Of a stretch of DNA of 64,000 nucleotides, positions 45,901 through 59,400 are shown in pieces. Made by a program: the position numbers and the translations under genes. A model generated the notes under the pieces. The model searched no databases, was not told where the DNA came from, and saw only the letters and a list, made by a program, of their open reading frames with translations. Source of the stretch: Aptenodytes patagonicus (lineage: Eukaryota; Chordata; Aves; Sphenisciformes; Spheniscidae); NCBI RefSeq assembly GCF_965638725.1, contig NC_134952.1:60490065-60554064 (forward strand), read 5' to 3'. Each line of letters begins with the position of its first letter. The first letter of the stretch is position 1.

Positions 45901-48900
45901 AGGCATTTTAATTTACAGAGTCTAACTGCACCTGATTTCACTGTTGCTTTTCCTTGTTTTCAGTTGACAGCCTAATGTAAGCCAAAGGCTGCGCCAAGCA
46001 ATACATACTGGCAAATGTAAAGGAGGTAGCTATATCTTTCAGGAATCTGTTTGTTCACTCTTCAGCTTGACAGACATTGCTCGTTGCCGTGCAGCCGAGC
46101 AGACATTTTGTAAGAATGTATGTGACTGTTAGTGACCACTTTCAATCGCTCGTACGCTGCTCTGTTACAAAATTATTTTCCCTGGTCCTTAATGCTTAAC
46201 CCAGTGCTTACTACTTGCTTGATCAGTCCCTGAGACCAAGCCTTTGTTAGGTTGCCTCATTTTCTTCAAAAACACCGTGGGAATAATACTATTTCTGGCT
46301 CCTACAGGTAATCTCAGGGGATTCCTGTAGCACAGTAGTGTTTTACAGGGCTCCAGAGGCAAAGGGACTACTGCGAAGAACTGTTTCTCCCTTTTCTGAA
46401 ATCACCGCTGTCACTTGAGTCTGAACTGGAGCCTCTGTATTCACACTCCCACCAACAATACAGGATCTGTCTGAAGCTCTGGAGTATGCAGAACCATTAT
46501 TTAAAAGTTAAATATAACGTAGGCTATTGCTTGTACTTGGTACGCCTGCCTTTTTCCCAACTGCTCTTCTCTTCTTGTCCCTGTCTAGATGGAGAATTGT
46601 CAGCTGTGGCCTCAAGCAGGGTGTGTTTGGTAGCTGCAGGATTCGGATGCCAAGTTCTGGGATATCATGCTCACAGTGGCATTTGGGTCTGCAACAGGCT
46701 CTGGCATTGCACTGCCTGCAGCTGTGAGGCTCTCTGTGAGGTGGTGTCGGGTCAAGCTGCCTCCTCCATGGCAGAGCCCCTTGCTGATCATTTGCCACTT
46801 TCTGTACCAACTACTTCTCGTTACGGTATAAGAAAGACACATGCAGGACTCTTATGGCCACTGTGGGTAGGGCCTGACAACCATATATTGTTTTGCTTTA
46901 GATCTGTACTGCGCCTGTAAAATTATCTCACACAGTAAATGTCATCACATGAAAAACTTGCGCTTCCAGTGCAAGCTTACTTCCAGCAGGCTCTAGGCAA
47001 ATTCTTCAGGAGATTCTCAATGCTCAAATATTTATTAATTAGGACATATTTGCTTCTGGAGACCTCTTGGATGTGTTCTACAAATTGTAGGGAAATGAAC
47101 ATTCCCAGCAGTTAGCAATGTATTTTATTACACTCGCTCTTGGTTGCCCACCAATTCACTGATGAACCCCTCTGGCACCAGCTGCATGGCCACGTACAGG
47201 AAAATATTAAATTTCCATGAAGAGAATGTGGCTTGCAGCATGCTCAGGAAGTCATTGCCTCCTTCAGAGCCTTTGAGTCTGGCAGCAACTGGGAGCATCC
47301 TGCAGTCCGCTCGCAGGAGCTCGGTACCAGGCGCTGACAACATCTCTGGTAATTCCAGCCTTTTGGCTTCATCTCAAGTGCTTTTGCTGTGGAAAGCTGA
47401 CTATAACAATGCCTGTTGCTACTTCTACTCCTATTTATTGTCCATCTTGTTTGATTCTGCCTTTGAGATGTGATACACAGACGTAAGCTTATGCAGGTGT
47501 GTGTTTGTGTAGGTATGCCAAACTGGTGTAGTAGTCACACCAGCTGAAATGGGGTTAATCTGACAAAGTGAATTAGATTGGTAAATGCAGTGATTCTGTT
47601 CCACATAGCCAGTGAGGCAGCTGTAAATGTTCCCTAGTGTTTATTTTCTAAAAAGCATCATGGTCACAAGAAGAATGAACCATCTGAAAAGGTCGGTAAT
47701 GCGGAGACAAAAGTTGACTGAAAAAGTCATTTTAATTATTCATCTTCCCAGCCCAGAACTCATGGGATAAAAAGAGTAAAAGTAGCAATATCTGTGATAG
47801 ATGGGCTCCAAATAAGAACCTAGGGACTGATATTTAAAATCCTCATCTCTTACTGGTATCAGTGGAAATGGTGAGTGCTCAGCAACTCTCAAAATCAGTG
47901 AAATCAGATTTCAGCCATTGTCTTTGTTCTGAGAGATCTGTTAGAGCGGCTGTTCTCATATGTGCACTAGAAATCATTTTGCTGTGGGTGAAACAGAGCT
48001 ATCCCTGGGACAGAAACACAGCAAAAAAAAAAAAGGGGAGGATACATTTTTTGACCCTGATGATAGTGAAGTAATGCCATACCTGTTACTAAGATCCTTT
48101 CTTAAATGCTCTCACGTAGCAAGCTGCATAGACCTTATTCATGGTAACAAATGACTTGCTTTATCTTCAGTTTTGTCTCCACTTCAGAGAACCAAATGAC
48201 TGTTTCAACATGCTATTTTAACTACTCCTTTATGTCTGCTAACATAAAAGCCTAATGTAGTCATCCAACATTGATAAATGTTGTAAGTCAGTAATGTGCT
48301 GTGTGGCTTCCCCAGAATGTTTCGCTCTTGTTCTGACTGTCTGGATACGAGAGAGAGAATATTTAACTTTCTTGGTGGATCCTTCTGTGGATTCCAGTGT
48401 GGTCTAGCTGATGAAATAAGTATTCACTGTACAGCAACTGGTGAAAGGTGCCTGTCAAAATGTTAAATGTAAAACTGCTTTAAAAAGGTAATATCGGTTA
48501 TAATTAACAGTATGGTTTTAACGTGGATTTTTTTGTCTTTTTCTTTTCCTTAAAACCAGATTTCCATAAGAAAGATTGTAACATTAGCAGAAAAGACATG
48601 GGACTCAAACTACCAAAAAAAATCCAGTGGGTATTTGTTGTAATTGCTGCTGTGAAACAAATTGAGACCACTAGAAAGAGATTACCTACAATAGCACTTG
48701 GTTTTCATAAAGCTTTCATGACTTAAAGCCCTGCTCTTTAATTAATTTTACTAATAAATTAAATTACAACATCCTGCCAGCCAAATATCATCTCCAGATT
48801 GTTGAAGAGAACAATGAGTGACATGCTTGAGGACAAAACCAGCATGGCCATCATACCTCAGGAGGAGATTTCAGGAATTCCTGGCTTTTAAAGATCACTG

Positions 48901-49175
48901 GAATATGCCACTCCCTCACGCTGTGCCTCTCCCTGCTCTGTCTGACAGGCAATTTAATGTCACATAATGTCCCTTTTGTCAGAATTATACATGATGCAGG
49001 CTCAACCCGCTCAAATGACATTAGCAGTACTGAATCAAGCACTGTCATGTCAGAGGAAGTATGGTGATCAGAGTCAGCCATCCCCACACTGACCCTGAGA
49101 TCAGGCTTCAGTAAGGCATGGCTTACAAAAATGTTGTGTATTTTTCCTGAAAGCTATCAGAAATCCCCAGTATCA
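36998..49175. other. LRIT3-EGF intergenic region, left part
   Basis: These 12.2 kb contain no recognisable exon, RNA gene or mobile element. Open frames up to 144 codons (for example 46486-46920 on +) have no domain, splice or conservation signature I can see and are at the length expected by chance. Low-complexity bits are (GTTTT)n near 39108-39127, poly-T at 41165-41180 and poly-A at 48021-48033. Distal regulatory elements may exist but none is identifiable. Confidence 0.6.
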
Positions 49176-49600
49176 CCATAGAATCATAGAATCATTAAGG
49201 TTGGAAAAGACCTCTAAGATCATCAAGTCCAACCGTCAACCCAACACCACCATGCCCACTAAACCATGTCCCTAAGCGCCTCAGCTACACGTCTTTTAAA
49301 TATGTCCAGGGATGGGGACTCCACCACTTCCCTGGGCAGCCTGTTCCAATGTTTCACCACTCTTTCAGTAAAGAAATTTTTCCTCACGTCCAATCTAAAC
49401 CTCCCCTGGCACAACTTGAGGCTGTTTCCTCTCGTCCTATCACTTGTTACTTGGGAGAAGAGACCAACACCCACCTCGCTACAACCTCCTTTCAGGTAGT
49501 TGTAGAGAGCGACGAGGTCTCCCCTCAGCCTCCTTTTCTCCAGGCTAAACCACCCCAGTTCTCTCAGCTGCTCCTCATAAGACTTGTTCTCCAGACCCCA
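49176..49600 (-). mobile_element. CR1 retrotransposon 3' fragment
   Basis: A 5'-truncated CR1 in minus orientation. On the + strand it opens with inverted terminal units catagaatcatagaatcat, then ggttggaaaagacctctaag, and proceeds to the ORF2 C-terminal region, ending near cttgttctccagacccc at about 49600. The remnant frame encodes the CR1 C-terminal piece on the minus strand. Confidence 0.93.
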
Positions 49601-52600
49601 AAAGTTGCTTGTGTCAATCAGTTACTGCTCTGGTGGCAATACCTTTTCTGACAGAATGACATGTTGACCCAGGGGCTGGCGGGTTCCCTGAGGCCATCGG
49701 GGAGGACCTGGAAGCTGTTTTGAGGCATCTGAGTGCTCCTCACTGCTCTGTGCTATCGGTACTAGAGATAGCCACTACACATTTCCTATGCTATTTCAGT
49801 GAACCCTTGCATTTAGTCATTAACCTATGTTGGCGGTAATTGGGATTGTGATGACTATAAAATATAATTTTAACCAGATTAGAATATGCCTAAGGTCAGA
49901 ATCAAACTTTCAGAACCTGACAGGAAAAGAAGTCAAAGTGCTGACAAGCTAGTGTAATGTGTAGTAAGCAAGAATAAAAACCAATATATGATTTAAACAG
50001 TATACTAATTAATACAATATAGATACTGAAAGCCCTGGGAAACTGAGGGAGGGCTCTGTTTCCTTCACAGTTTAGAAACAGCCAGAACATACTGTCCTTG
50101 CACTAGATAACAGCAGCTCTTTGCCAAGGTAGGGGAGAAGACCCTCTCCATTTGAATCACTAGCTGGTCTTTACCAACATTGGCAAAGAAAGACTTCCAA
50201 AGCTAGCCAAGATAGCGGGAAGTTCAAAAGAAAAGAATAAAATGTTTATTTTTTTAGTTAATCAGTCTCTTGAGTCAGCAGGTCAAATTAAACTAAGTCA
50301 GTTCTTTGCATTTGATGTACTGGGAGAGATGATTTTAAGATCATTTGGACTGATTCTGTGGTGAGCCCTACAAATGAGACTACTGTGCTATTTTAGTCTA
50401 ATTTATTGTATGAGTGCTAGATTGAAGTAAATTGCCGTACTTAATACCTGTAGGTGAGCACAATAGTTTGCTTTGTAGAAACATGTTTGAACAACTTCTT
50501 AAATGCTAAATGACTTTAGGTGTGAAGGAATCAATGTGTGCTGTATGCTGAACCACTTGGTAAAAAATGGTATGTTTGAAAAGTTTATGTGTGGTACAGC
50601 CTGATGCATTTCATCCTTTATTGAGAACTTTCCAGTTTGGTCTAAGGGGAGGTGATTGGTTCTATCTACTTTCAAGTAACCTATTTACATCCTTAGGCCT
50701 AGATCATATCGTATCATGTTGTGGGCCTGGGGGTTACTTCTGGTCTGAGCTATATTTGGGTTTTGAGGGTAAAAAAAAAGTAATCCCACTATTAAGAGAT
50801 TTTTCTTCCTGTTTTTAAACCATTCCTATATTTCTAGGACAGTAAAATTAATGACTTTATTAACCACTCTTTACCTGACTGCAGTGAAGGGATCTCTTCT
50901 TCCAGAAAAGATCATTGTGGTATTGGCGTGTCAGACAGTTCTGTCTTCACTTTTACTTTAGAGAAAGAAGAGAAATTCTGGGACATGCCTTTGACTGTGT
51001 TTTGAGTAAAACAAAAAGAGGAAATGGAGCAGGGGGGAGAAGATTGAGGGAGATGTTCAGAAAAGGCAGTGCGTGTAAATGAGAGGCTAAAAGAATGTGA
51101 GTAAGAGAAATTGCTTCTGGGTTTTAATAGGAAAGGGAGAGCTTATTCATTTTGTCTCCTTCAGTGAGTTTGTCTGAGTCTGCCCTGGAAGAGGTCAGGG
51201 CTGTGCTGGGACGGCCACCCTCATGGTCTAGCAAACACTCTGCTGGTGGTTGCTCACAAAGAAGCGACACATTCCTTTTGAGCTGTTTGGGTTGCATGCT
51301 CCCAGCTTGAACACTGAAGAAAATTGTGTGAGGAGGAACCGACGGCTGCAGAATTAGTAAAAAAGGTTCATGTGGAACATACCACAGTTCCTGGGCAGGA
51401 TCCTGTAATCCTAGATGGGATGGCATTATACTGTGCTTTCACATTGGTTGCCCTTTTGTATTCCAGGGGACTATTTGGAGAAGCAAATGCTGTTTGGCAT
51501 GGGTCTGGCCCTGCATAATTTACATTACTGTTATTGTATTTTATAGCATGCAGAATAGAGACTCGGTTCTGAACAGACTATATGGAAATGTGGCTGTCAT
51601 TTGTCAGTCCAGATTTAATTAGTTGCATTAGCTGTAGCAGTGAAGATGGAGTGAGCAAAATGTGCCTACACACAGGCAGAAACATCAAGAAATAGTTGCT
51701 TTTAATGGAGAGTGACCCAATTTATAATCAGGTTTCATGCTTCTTATTTTCTGACAATGCAAGTCTGGACTCTTATCGCCTCAGACAAATATGGGGGGGG
51801 GCAGGATTCTCAGAGACGGAACTTGTACAGCTGTAGGTTACTGTCTGCTGCTGCTGTATCCAGCTGTTGTATTAGTATTTATTCTAGCACAACACTGCAG
51901 AAATAAAAACAAAAAGGAGGAAAGAAAAAAATGACAGAACCAGAATGCCTCACAGTAGTTAGCTCAACAAAGCCTGGCACAGTCAACCATTTAAACACCT
52001 GCTTAAATCTCAACGCATTCAAAATTCAGCAAATCACTTATGCTTGTGCACTAGAGCTTTGCAGGTCTGGGCCAAAGGACTGGGAAAAAAGGAGATTTTT
52101 TGAACACTGGAAGAATTATGATCTTGATGCACCTGGAATTTCTCTAGTTTATCTACCTCAGCAAAACAGGTGTAAAAGAGCACTGCATCACAACAGTAGC
52201 CTCTTACAGCACTGATGTGTGCATATAAATGACTGCAACATGTGTAAGAGATGCAGACTCAGAAAATGTTGCCTCAGTCTCTGACAGCAGGTATTTTCCT
52301 GGAAGTACAGAAGGGCCAAATTCAGACCTGAGAGTGGTGGTTGCAACTTCTTTGAAATCAGAATTACAAACACATACCCTAGATCTGAACTTGACCTTAA
52401 GCCAATTTGTATTTCCAGTTGAAATATATCGGAGAAACCAGAGGGATTTTTTTTTCCCTTTTTGCATGAAATGTTTTGATGACAAAGTTTGTTTCTGGTG
52501 GTAAAACACATGACAATATTAAAATGAATGCAACTAATCATGATTGAACAGGCATGGTATAAACCTGCCTACAATCCCTGAGAAATAAAACTTAGCTGGC

Positions 52601-53318
52601 ATGCCGCAGGTACTTCTCAAGCAGGAGGGGCTGCTTTTCTATATAGACTGTATTTATTACGGGTGGCTGGGTATCTGCATTCTGGCTCAGTTCCCTGTAG
52701 TAAGGAACTGACCACATTACTATTTGCAAACACAGGGTTCACTCAAGTGGTACTAAAAAGAGAAGAGGTGGGGCAAGCAGAGCTTTAAAAAGAAAAGAGG
52801 AGTCTGTCTAAGTTTGTATGTAAAAAGCAACTGCATATTGGAGAAGGACGGTACCTGGAGATCTCGCTCCCTGTACTCCACTGAGGGCTGTGGTGAACAG
52901 TTTTCTAAATTCACTGCTTTTAAGATTTAAACAGCAGTTTTGCTTGTTGTGAGGAAATTTGCAGTGATCCTTGCGAGCATTGCTTTTAAGCTGTGTTAAA
53001 TTTGTGGCAAGAGTGTCAGGCATTTCATACTTGGCTTCCAAAAAAAAAAAAAAGAAACAAACGAGAGAGAGAAAAAAACCGACGTGTGTGGGGAAGAAAT
53101 CTCCCAGGAATTTCCTCAAGGTTGTAGTCAGACACAGTAAGGGCTAAAGTGACAAGAAAAGCAAGGCAAAGATAAAACTTGATATTGTGATAAGATGTCT
53201 GAGTGTAAAGTGGGAGATTGCAGAAACCTTTTGGGATTACACATGCTCATCTTGTCCTGGATATGACTGAATACAAACTAGTTTTTCTCTAGTGACAGTT
53301 CAAAAACCCCTCAAGATT
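49601..53318. other. EGF upstream region
   Basis: These 3.7 kb precede the EGF start codon. No exon is recognised. A poly-A tract occurs at about 53041-53053. The promoter and 5' UTR of EGF should lie at the right end, but no TATA box or start site can be assigned with confidence; gataaaa near 53171 is the only weak TATA-like element. Confidence 0.45.
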
Positions 53319-53445
53319 ATGTTTCTCTTGCTTGTTGCTTTTTTGCCAGTGGTTTTTAAAATTGGTTTTGTCAGCCTCTCAGCTCTGCAGCACTGGAACT
53401 GTCCTAATGGATACAGACTGAAGACTGAAAACTCTTCTTGTATAG
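53319..53445 (+). CDS. EGF: EGF exon 1 (signal peptide, N-terminal segment)
   Basis: The ATG at 53319 has A at -3 and opens 42 codons plus one base. The product starts MFLLLVAFLPVVFKIGFVSL (hydrophobic signal peptide), followed by SALQHWNCPNGYRL and an N-glycosylation sequon in ENSSCI. Human EGF has the corresponding VSLSAPQHWSCPEG and NSTCVG. The donor is ATAG|GTAAGT, phase 1. No in-frame upstream ATG extends it. Confidence 0.94.
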
Positions 53446-56400
53446 GTAAGTTGCTGACTAGACACAGATTAAGAAAACTGCATTTGTATTCCCTTAATTG
53501 AGCTTTATAATTTTCAAAGAGTTTTTTTACAGATTGCTTGTGTGTTATACTGGCAGAATTGATAAATCAGCTTCTCAATCTCTTTTGCTTCTCATAATGA
53601 ACAGAACTCATTTTATTTAGTTTGTTTTTCAGAAATCAGTCACTTGTCTGTCAGTTTAACTATCGGAAAGCAGGATAAACTTTTATATGATCATTAAGAG
53701 ATCTGAACTGTTCCCTAGTTACCAAAATTCCTTGCCATAGCTTTAGTGTCTTGTATTTTCAATACATGTGCACACACACATATTCGTGCTTCTATATATG
53801 TAAAATTTGTGTATAGGTGTATTTTTGTATTTCTATATACACATAGAAAGTGTATTTTAATGATTATGTATTAGTATATACTTAGATGTGGTCTAGATAA
53901 CTTTAAAAACTACTCTTTCTATGTTTATTGGTGCATGTAGATACGTGTGCTTATATTAAATAATGCGTCTCATACAATACATAAATCGCAGGTGTGTTTG
54001 ATACTGTAGTACTAAAGTCTGGGTGAAATGTATGACACCGATATTAATATAATTACCTCCAGTGATTTGGAACATGTAAAATACAGGTTCCTATTCTTTA
54101 CAAAGTGTAAGACAAAGAATGACAGAACCCTTCTCCCTACCCTGCTACCTTGAAGTCCAATTTTTTTTAGAAAGCCAGAGCCAATGAAGTCATGGGCTTT
54201 GCGGTAAGGAGATGAGGAAACACTCTGTAAGGATTCAAGCAAACAGACCTAATACTTGGAGTTAATGCTTTTGCCTTAGATTGCTTGGACTTCAGAGGCT
54301 CTGACTCAGTTCTTGACATGATTCCAGTGATTTAATAACAGGTGCCTCCTCTGTGCATTCTGCCAAGAAATACCATCTTGTAAGCAGAAAATAGAAGCAT
54401 GCATGTTAAATGCTCTCGGATTGAGAGAGAAGGTGCTAGGCATTTTTTGTGTACAAATGATAAACCCGACTGAAGGTTTATCTGAGAACCAAACTCACCT
54501 AGGGTGCTTCCACACTGATGCTTGAATTCAAATGAGAAGCACACTTCTGAAATGAATCTCCATACTGCCACCTCTTACTGTGCTTGTCTTCACATTGTGG
54601 AGCACTCTCAAAGTGCACAAACTGGAGTCCCTTTAGGCCAACCTAAACCAGAAGGTGTTCCCATAGGAGACCATCTGTCCTCGCCGCTGTTGATGGCCAT
54701 TCGGTCCATGGGACCAGACTAGATCTCGTTCTCCGCAACCTCAACCTGAAATATATGCAGCGTGTATGTCATATCCTCAGCAACTGTTGCACTTTACACA
54801 GCCTCTCCTATAGGTCCACAGTATTTGCTGATATGTACATAACTTCCACAAGCTAGTTAGGATGTATATTAGTTATGACTTTTACATTACTGGGTTGCCC
54901 AATTAAGAGCTCACATATAACAGGAGAAGCCTACTGACGTGAAGGGAATTGCTTGGCTATTGTTTAATGAGTCAAAATGCACTCTAAATATTGACATTCA
55001 AAAGGCTGGAAAGATGTATTTTTTATTTCAGTTGACATATTTTGCATATTGATGTACATCATTCTTCCATTAATGGAGACATAACCTGCCCTGCATTATG
55101 TCTTTTCTGTCGAAAATTAGATACATTCAGCTGCTGTATGAATGGGGGGACTCCAGGTAAAGCACCAAACCAGAATGGCCGGTAGCTCAGCAAACTCTGC
55201 AAGAAATAGTAATAGAAGAAGTCTTTTGCATAAGAGCTAACGTTACTATAACATACTCTGAGCAATTCCATGTAACATAGAATAAATGAAAAATGAGATG
55301 TGCTAGGGTATCCTTTTAATTAGATACCATTGGATTACAGGAGATTAAGCAAAGGTGAAATTTTGACATGAAACGTGAGACTGAAGGATGCTTTGGTGGA
55401 ATGGATTTCCCCTGTTCTTTCCTCCGTGTGCTGGATACACAAGTTGTGTTCTGACCAGAAGACCGGATGTATGATATTCTGGTTCATTAATTATGTGAGA
55501 TAGAGGGTGCAGTGGAAGCAAGTGGTAGGAAGCTGCAGGCAGGCTTTGAAGGTAATAGTGGGGATAAAAGTGGTGAGTGGGAGATATGACTCATATCACC
55601 GAACTGTGAACAATGACAGCAAGCTGAACTGTGGCTTGGTGACCATTCTTGGTGAGCTGTAATAAATATACCAATTGTAAAATGTTCTTTGTCATCTGTG
55701 ATTGTGGTGGCATCGTGCCAGCCATAAGGACTACCCTGAATTGAGAAGGTGTCCGCTCTCTGTTAGTGAACTGTTACAAGCAACACTTACTGGAAAGTGT
55801 GTAGGCTTTTCTAGATTTGTTTTCCATACTGCCACTACAGATGAAGGTCTAAGTCGTGCTCTTCTTACATTGCTAAATAGCTCACTTCTTAATTAGTTCC
55901 TTTTATTTCTAGGGATATTCAAAGATCAAAGACCTTCTCATCCTGTGGAAGGATAATGAAATCTAACCCTAAATGTCTCACATAATTTTATACAGTTATT
56001 TTAAGAGAGATTATTTGAATCCTGACTTGGTATGCCAAGAGAGGAGAGGCCTTTCAGAGGGGCTGCGTGTCCCACAACAGCAAGGTTTATGAGAGAGAAA
56101 GTATGGGAGAAGAGATCATGAGGTCAGAACAGATCATGAGGGCAGAATAAGACTAGTCTGGTGAATGAACATATCAGTTTATCGGCAAGTTATGGTAGAA
56201 TTGGAAGCATTTCTGCAATTTTTGACATTACCATCTTGATTTAATAATTTATTTTAAGCTGATGTCAGGACTGGGGACTCAGTTACCTTTAAATAACTCG
56301 TCTTTCTTAGACCCCAGTGAAAACATAGAACCTTTTACCTCTAAAGAAAAATGGTCTGGGCTACACAGGAGTTATTATTCCTACAAGGTAAAAACATGTG

Positions 56401-59400
56401 CATAGTTGGTCCTGGGAGAGTTTTGATTTCTAAAATATTCAACCATGTAAGCATACACGGTACACCAGGGGATGGGCCTTATGCCTGTTGGAATCAGTTG
56501 CCTGTGCCCTCCTGAAGTACCACTTTAACAACACTATTTTTTATTCTCTCATGGGCTTTCCCCACTCGAGACCAAAAAGTTTCCCACGTGGCACTGTTTA
56601 TCTGAAGAAGCCCCTAGAGCAGCACCTTGCATTATCAATTTTAGACTGGATACTAGTGCCTGTTAGTCTTGGGCTACCCTAGGTAAATATATTATGTTCT
56701 GGATACTGCAAGACTGCAGGTGTACTTTGGCTTCAGGGCTCTTTGAATACTCAATTTGTAAGTTTTAAAAGTGAAGGAAAATAGTTATTTAAAAAAAACC
56801 AACAATATTGTAAAAAAGTTTTTGAAGAAGGCAAAGCACAACCCACATTATTGAAGTTTTACCTAAGTGTAGGTTCTTAAATTCTGCACATCTCTACTAA
56901 CTTCTCACATTAACTGATCAGACCGTGTCACTTCTTCAGGGCTAACATGCTGCACATTCTTACAGAGCTACAGCCCTCAATTGAAGGTGACAACTGCAGC
57001 TATCTAGGTCAGCTCTTTTGGTCAGATGCTTCTTTCTGTGTCTCAAGCTTTCTTCCTTTCTTTCTTACTGTTTACCACTCTCCTGCCACGGAGCACTGGT
57101 GATGCGGAATATTAAGTTATTCCTCTTTGTGTTACATCTTTAAATTCACCTTAATTAGCTAAATCCTGGCTTCACTTTGCTCCATACAGCCTTCTGAAGA
57201 CACACTGTTAAAGCTTCTTATGTTGTATTCTGAGAAATATGAAATGCCAAAACCTTAGTAATTCACAGCTATCCTTTCTTTGCAAGCATCGCATAAGGAG
57301 CAGTAAGAGCCAGTGAAATGGGGAACTGTGTTGTCTACCCCTGTCATGACATAGGGATAAACCTGTTGACACCCCACGGTATCCCTCTGTATTTCAGAAG
57401 AGCTGCAGTCGAGGCATGCTTGTTTCCCTGTTTTCAGTAGCTGTCTTCCAGCTAGCTCACTTCATATTATACTGCCTTGGAGAAAGATGCTTGAAAATAT
57501 TGTTACCAAATAGTAGTCAGGAATTCTTGAACGTGGGTCTGAACCCACAAACCAATTCACGAGAAGATTTCCATTGAATTCTCTGGAAATTGGATCCAGC
57601 GGAATGTGGACAAATACTATCTTTAGCTGTGAAAACTTAGATCAAAATAGGAAGGAGGTGAATATGTTACAAGAAATGACAGAAATGGCGTCACACATCA
57701 CATGAAGCTTAATCCTGAAAAGGGCTAAGGGGCAGACTCCAGGACCAATGACTAATACTGCAAGACTTGTCATTGTTTTGCTCAGTGGAAAATAGCAGAT
57801 ATTAATTTTGTGTTCTGTTTTAAACAAAACTGACTACTTTCTAGTATCTAATTTGAAAGCCGATTTTAAAGGGAGCTGGATGACAGTATTTGCTGATGCC
57901 TTTCAAAGAGGGCCAGGAAAGGCAAGCCAATAACAGTATGTTGAAAGTTGCATGATCCAGGAAGTAGAGGTCCATTTTGTAGTTACTAATTTGCACATAG
58001 AATTTATTTCAAAGACAAAACCAAAAATTTTTTTTTTCCATTTTTCCAAACCCTTGAGATCTGAGTCCAGAAAGGTAGAAAATGAAAGATAATGTAGTCC
58101 CTAGAGATCTTTTTTGCCATTTCTCTTCAAGATGTCTACAAGTGGTTTCTGAATTTGAGTATTTGAGCACCTCACAGCCTCTGTCCTCTCAAAAATTGAG
58201 AGTGATCAGGTTGTAGTTTAAACCTCATTTAAAATTAGAGAGAGAGGATACTGAGCTGTGCCTCATCTATTTTATTGTGACCTGCTGATAGATGGAGCAT
58301 CTTTTTCCATTTCTGGCTATCTTCTGTTCTTTGAACTGTATGCTTTTAACAAAATAGATAAAAGGGATGGGCTGCTTTCTTTGTAACCCAGATGAAATTC
58401 CATGTTCAACCTTGTTGAAAAGATTATGGTGGTGGCTAGATATAGCGGATTGAATTAATCCCCAGTCCAACTCCAACAGGAACCAAATTCGAGCGAGGTT
58501 ATTTGAGCGTGTGTATATTGTATATACAATATACATGTATATTTTATGTATATAATGTATGTATTTGTGGCCATAATGAAACGCAAGTTCTGTCTCACTG
58601 TGGTTTCTCTGTATCCCTGCCAGGCATACTAATGCTTCACCTTCTGCAATCGGAGCATTTCTCAGGACTCTCAATAAAGTAGCATATTTGTATGCAAAGT
58701 CATTGAGAGCTGCCAACATCATGATGACATGATTCATTGTTTTTGCTGATTCTCAAGGCATTTTTTGCATAAAGAAGCCTTTGAGAACTGAGCAGAACCT
58801 CATTCTTCCTTTCAGGGCTGGCTGTCAGGGCACTGCAGACGGCTTTTGTGTTCACTAAGCCGATTTCTTTCACAGGGTAAAGTTCCCACTGGGGGATGTG
58901 GTTGCCAGGACACGTAAAACAGCTACAGCAGGATGCAACTCCGTGCTTTGCTTTGTCACTAAGAGTGCAGGTGAAGGCACTGCTAGTTACACCTGATGGA
59001 TGGTTTTATGATCGAGTTCTTCTAAACCTTAAGAAACAGCCCTTTGTTTTGTTTTGTTTTGTTTTTGTACTTTAAGCAAAGAAGAGAGCATGTTAAGCAT
59101 AGGACCCTCTTCCATTGTTAGTGCCATAAAAGCTGAATGTTCACAGGGCTGCAGCGTATTCTACAATAGTGCTGTGTCTGTTGGTGCTTCCTGTTTACTG
59201 CTGGAAGGGGCATTCTCCGGTGGCCGAGCTGCCTGTCGCCGCTGCACCCCTTGTCTTTTATTGGGCGGTTATTCTTCCACTATAGCCTTTCTTCAGCTGG
59301 GGCAATTGCTTGCTTTTCAGTATGTGTGGGATTTGCTTTATTATGTGAACTTTGGTGGTGATGAAAGTAGATTATCAATCTATCAAGTAGATTGATAACC

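Noticed and set aside
46486-46920. 144-codon plus-strand open frame in the LRIT3-EGF interval
   Set aside because: It has no motif pattern, no conserved family recognised, and overlapping open frames on the other strand; treated as fortuitous.
53292-53318. Extension of EGF exon 1 upstream to a GTG in the same frame
   Set aside because: Nuclear vertebrate genes start at ATG; the ATG at 53319 gives a normal signal peptide and matches the start of mammalian EGF.
58267-58737. 156-codon minus-strand open frame
   Set aside because: It is Tyr/Ile-rich where it crosses the TA/TG patch, has no domain or splice context, and is of a length expected by chance in 64 kb of AT-rich DNA.
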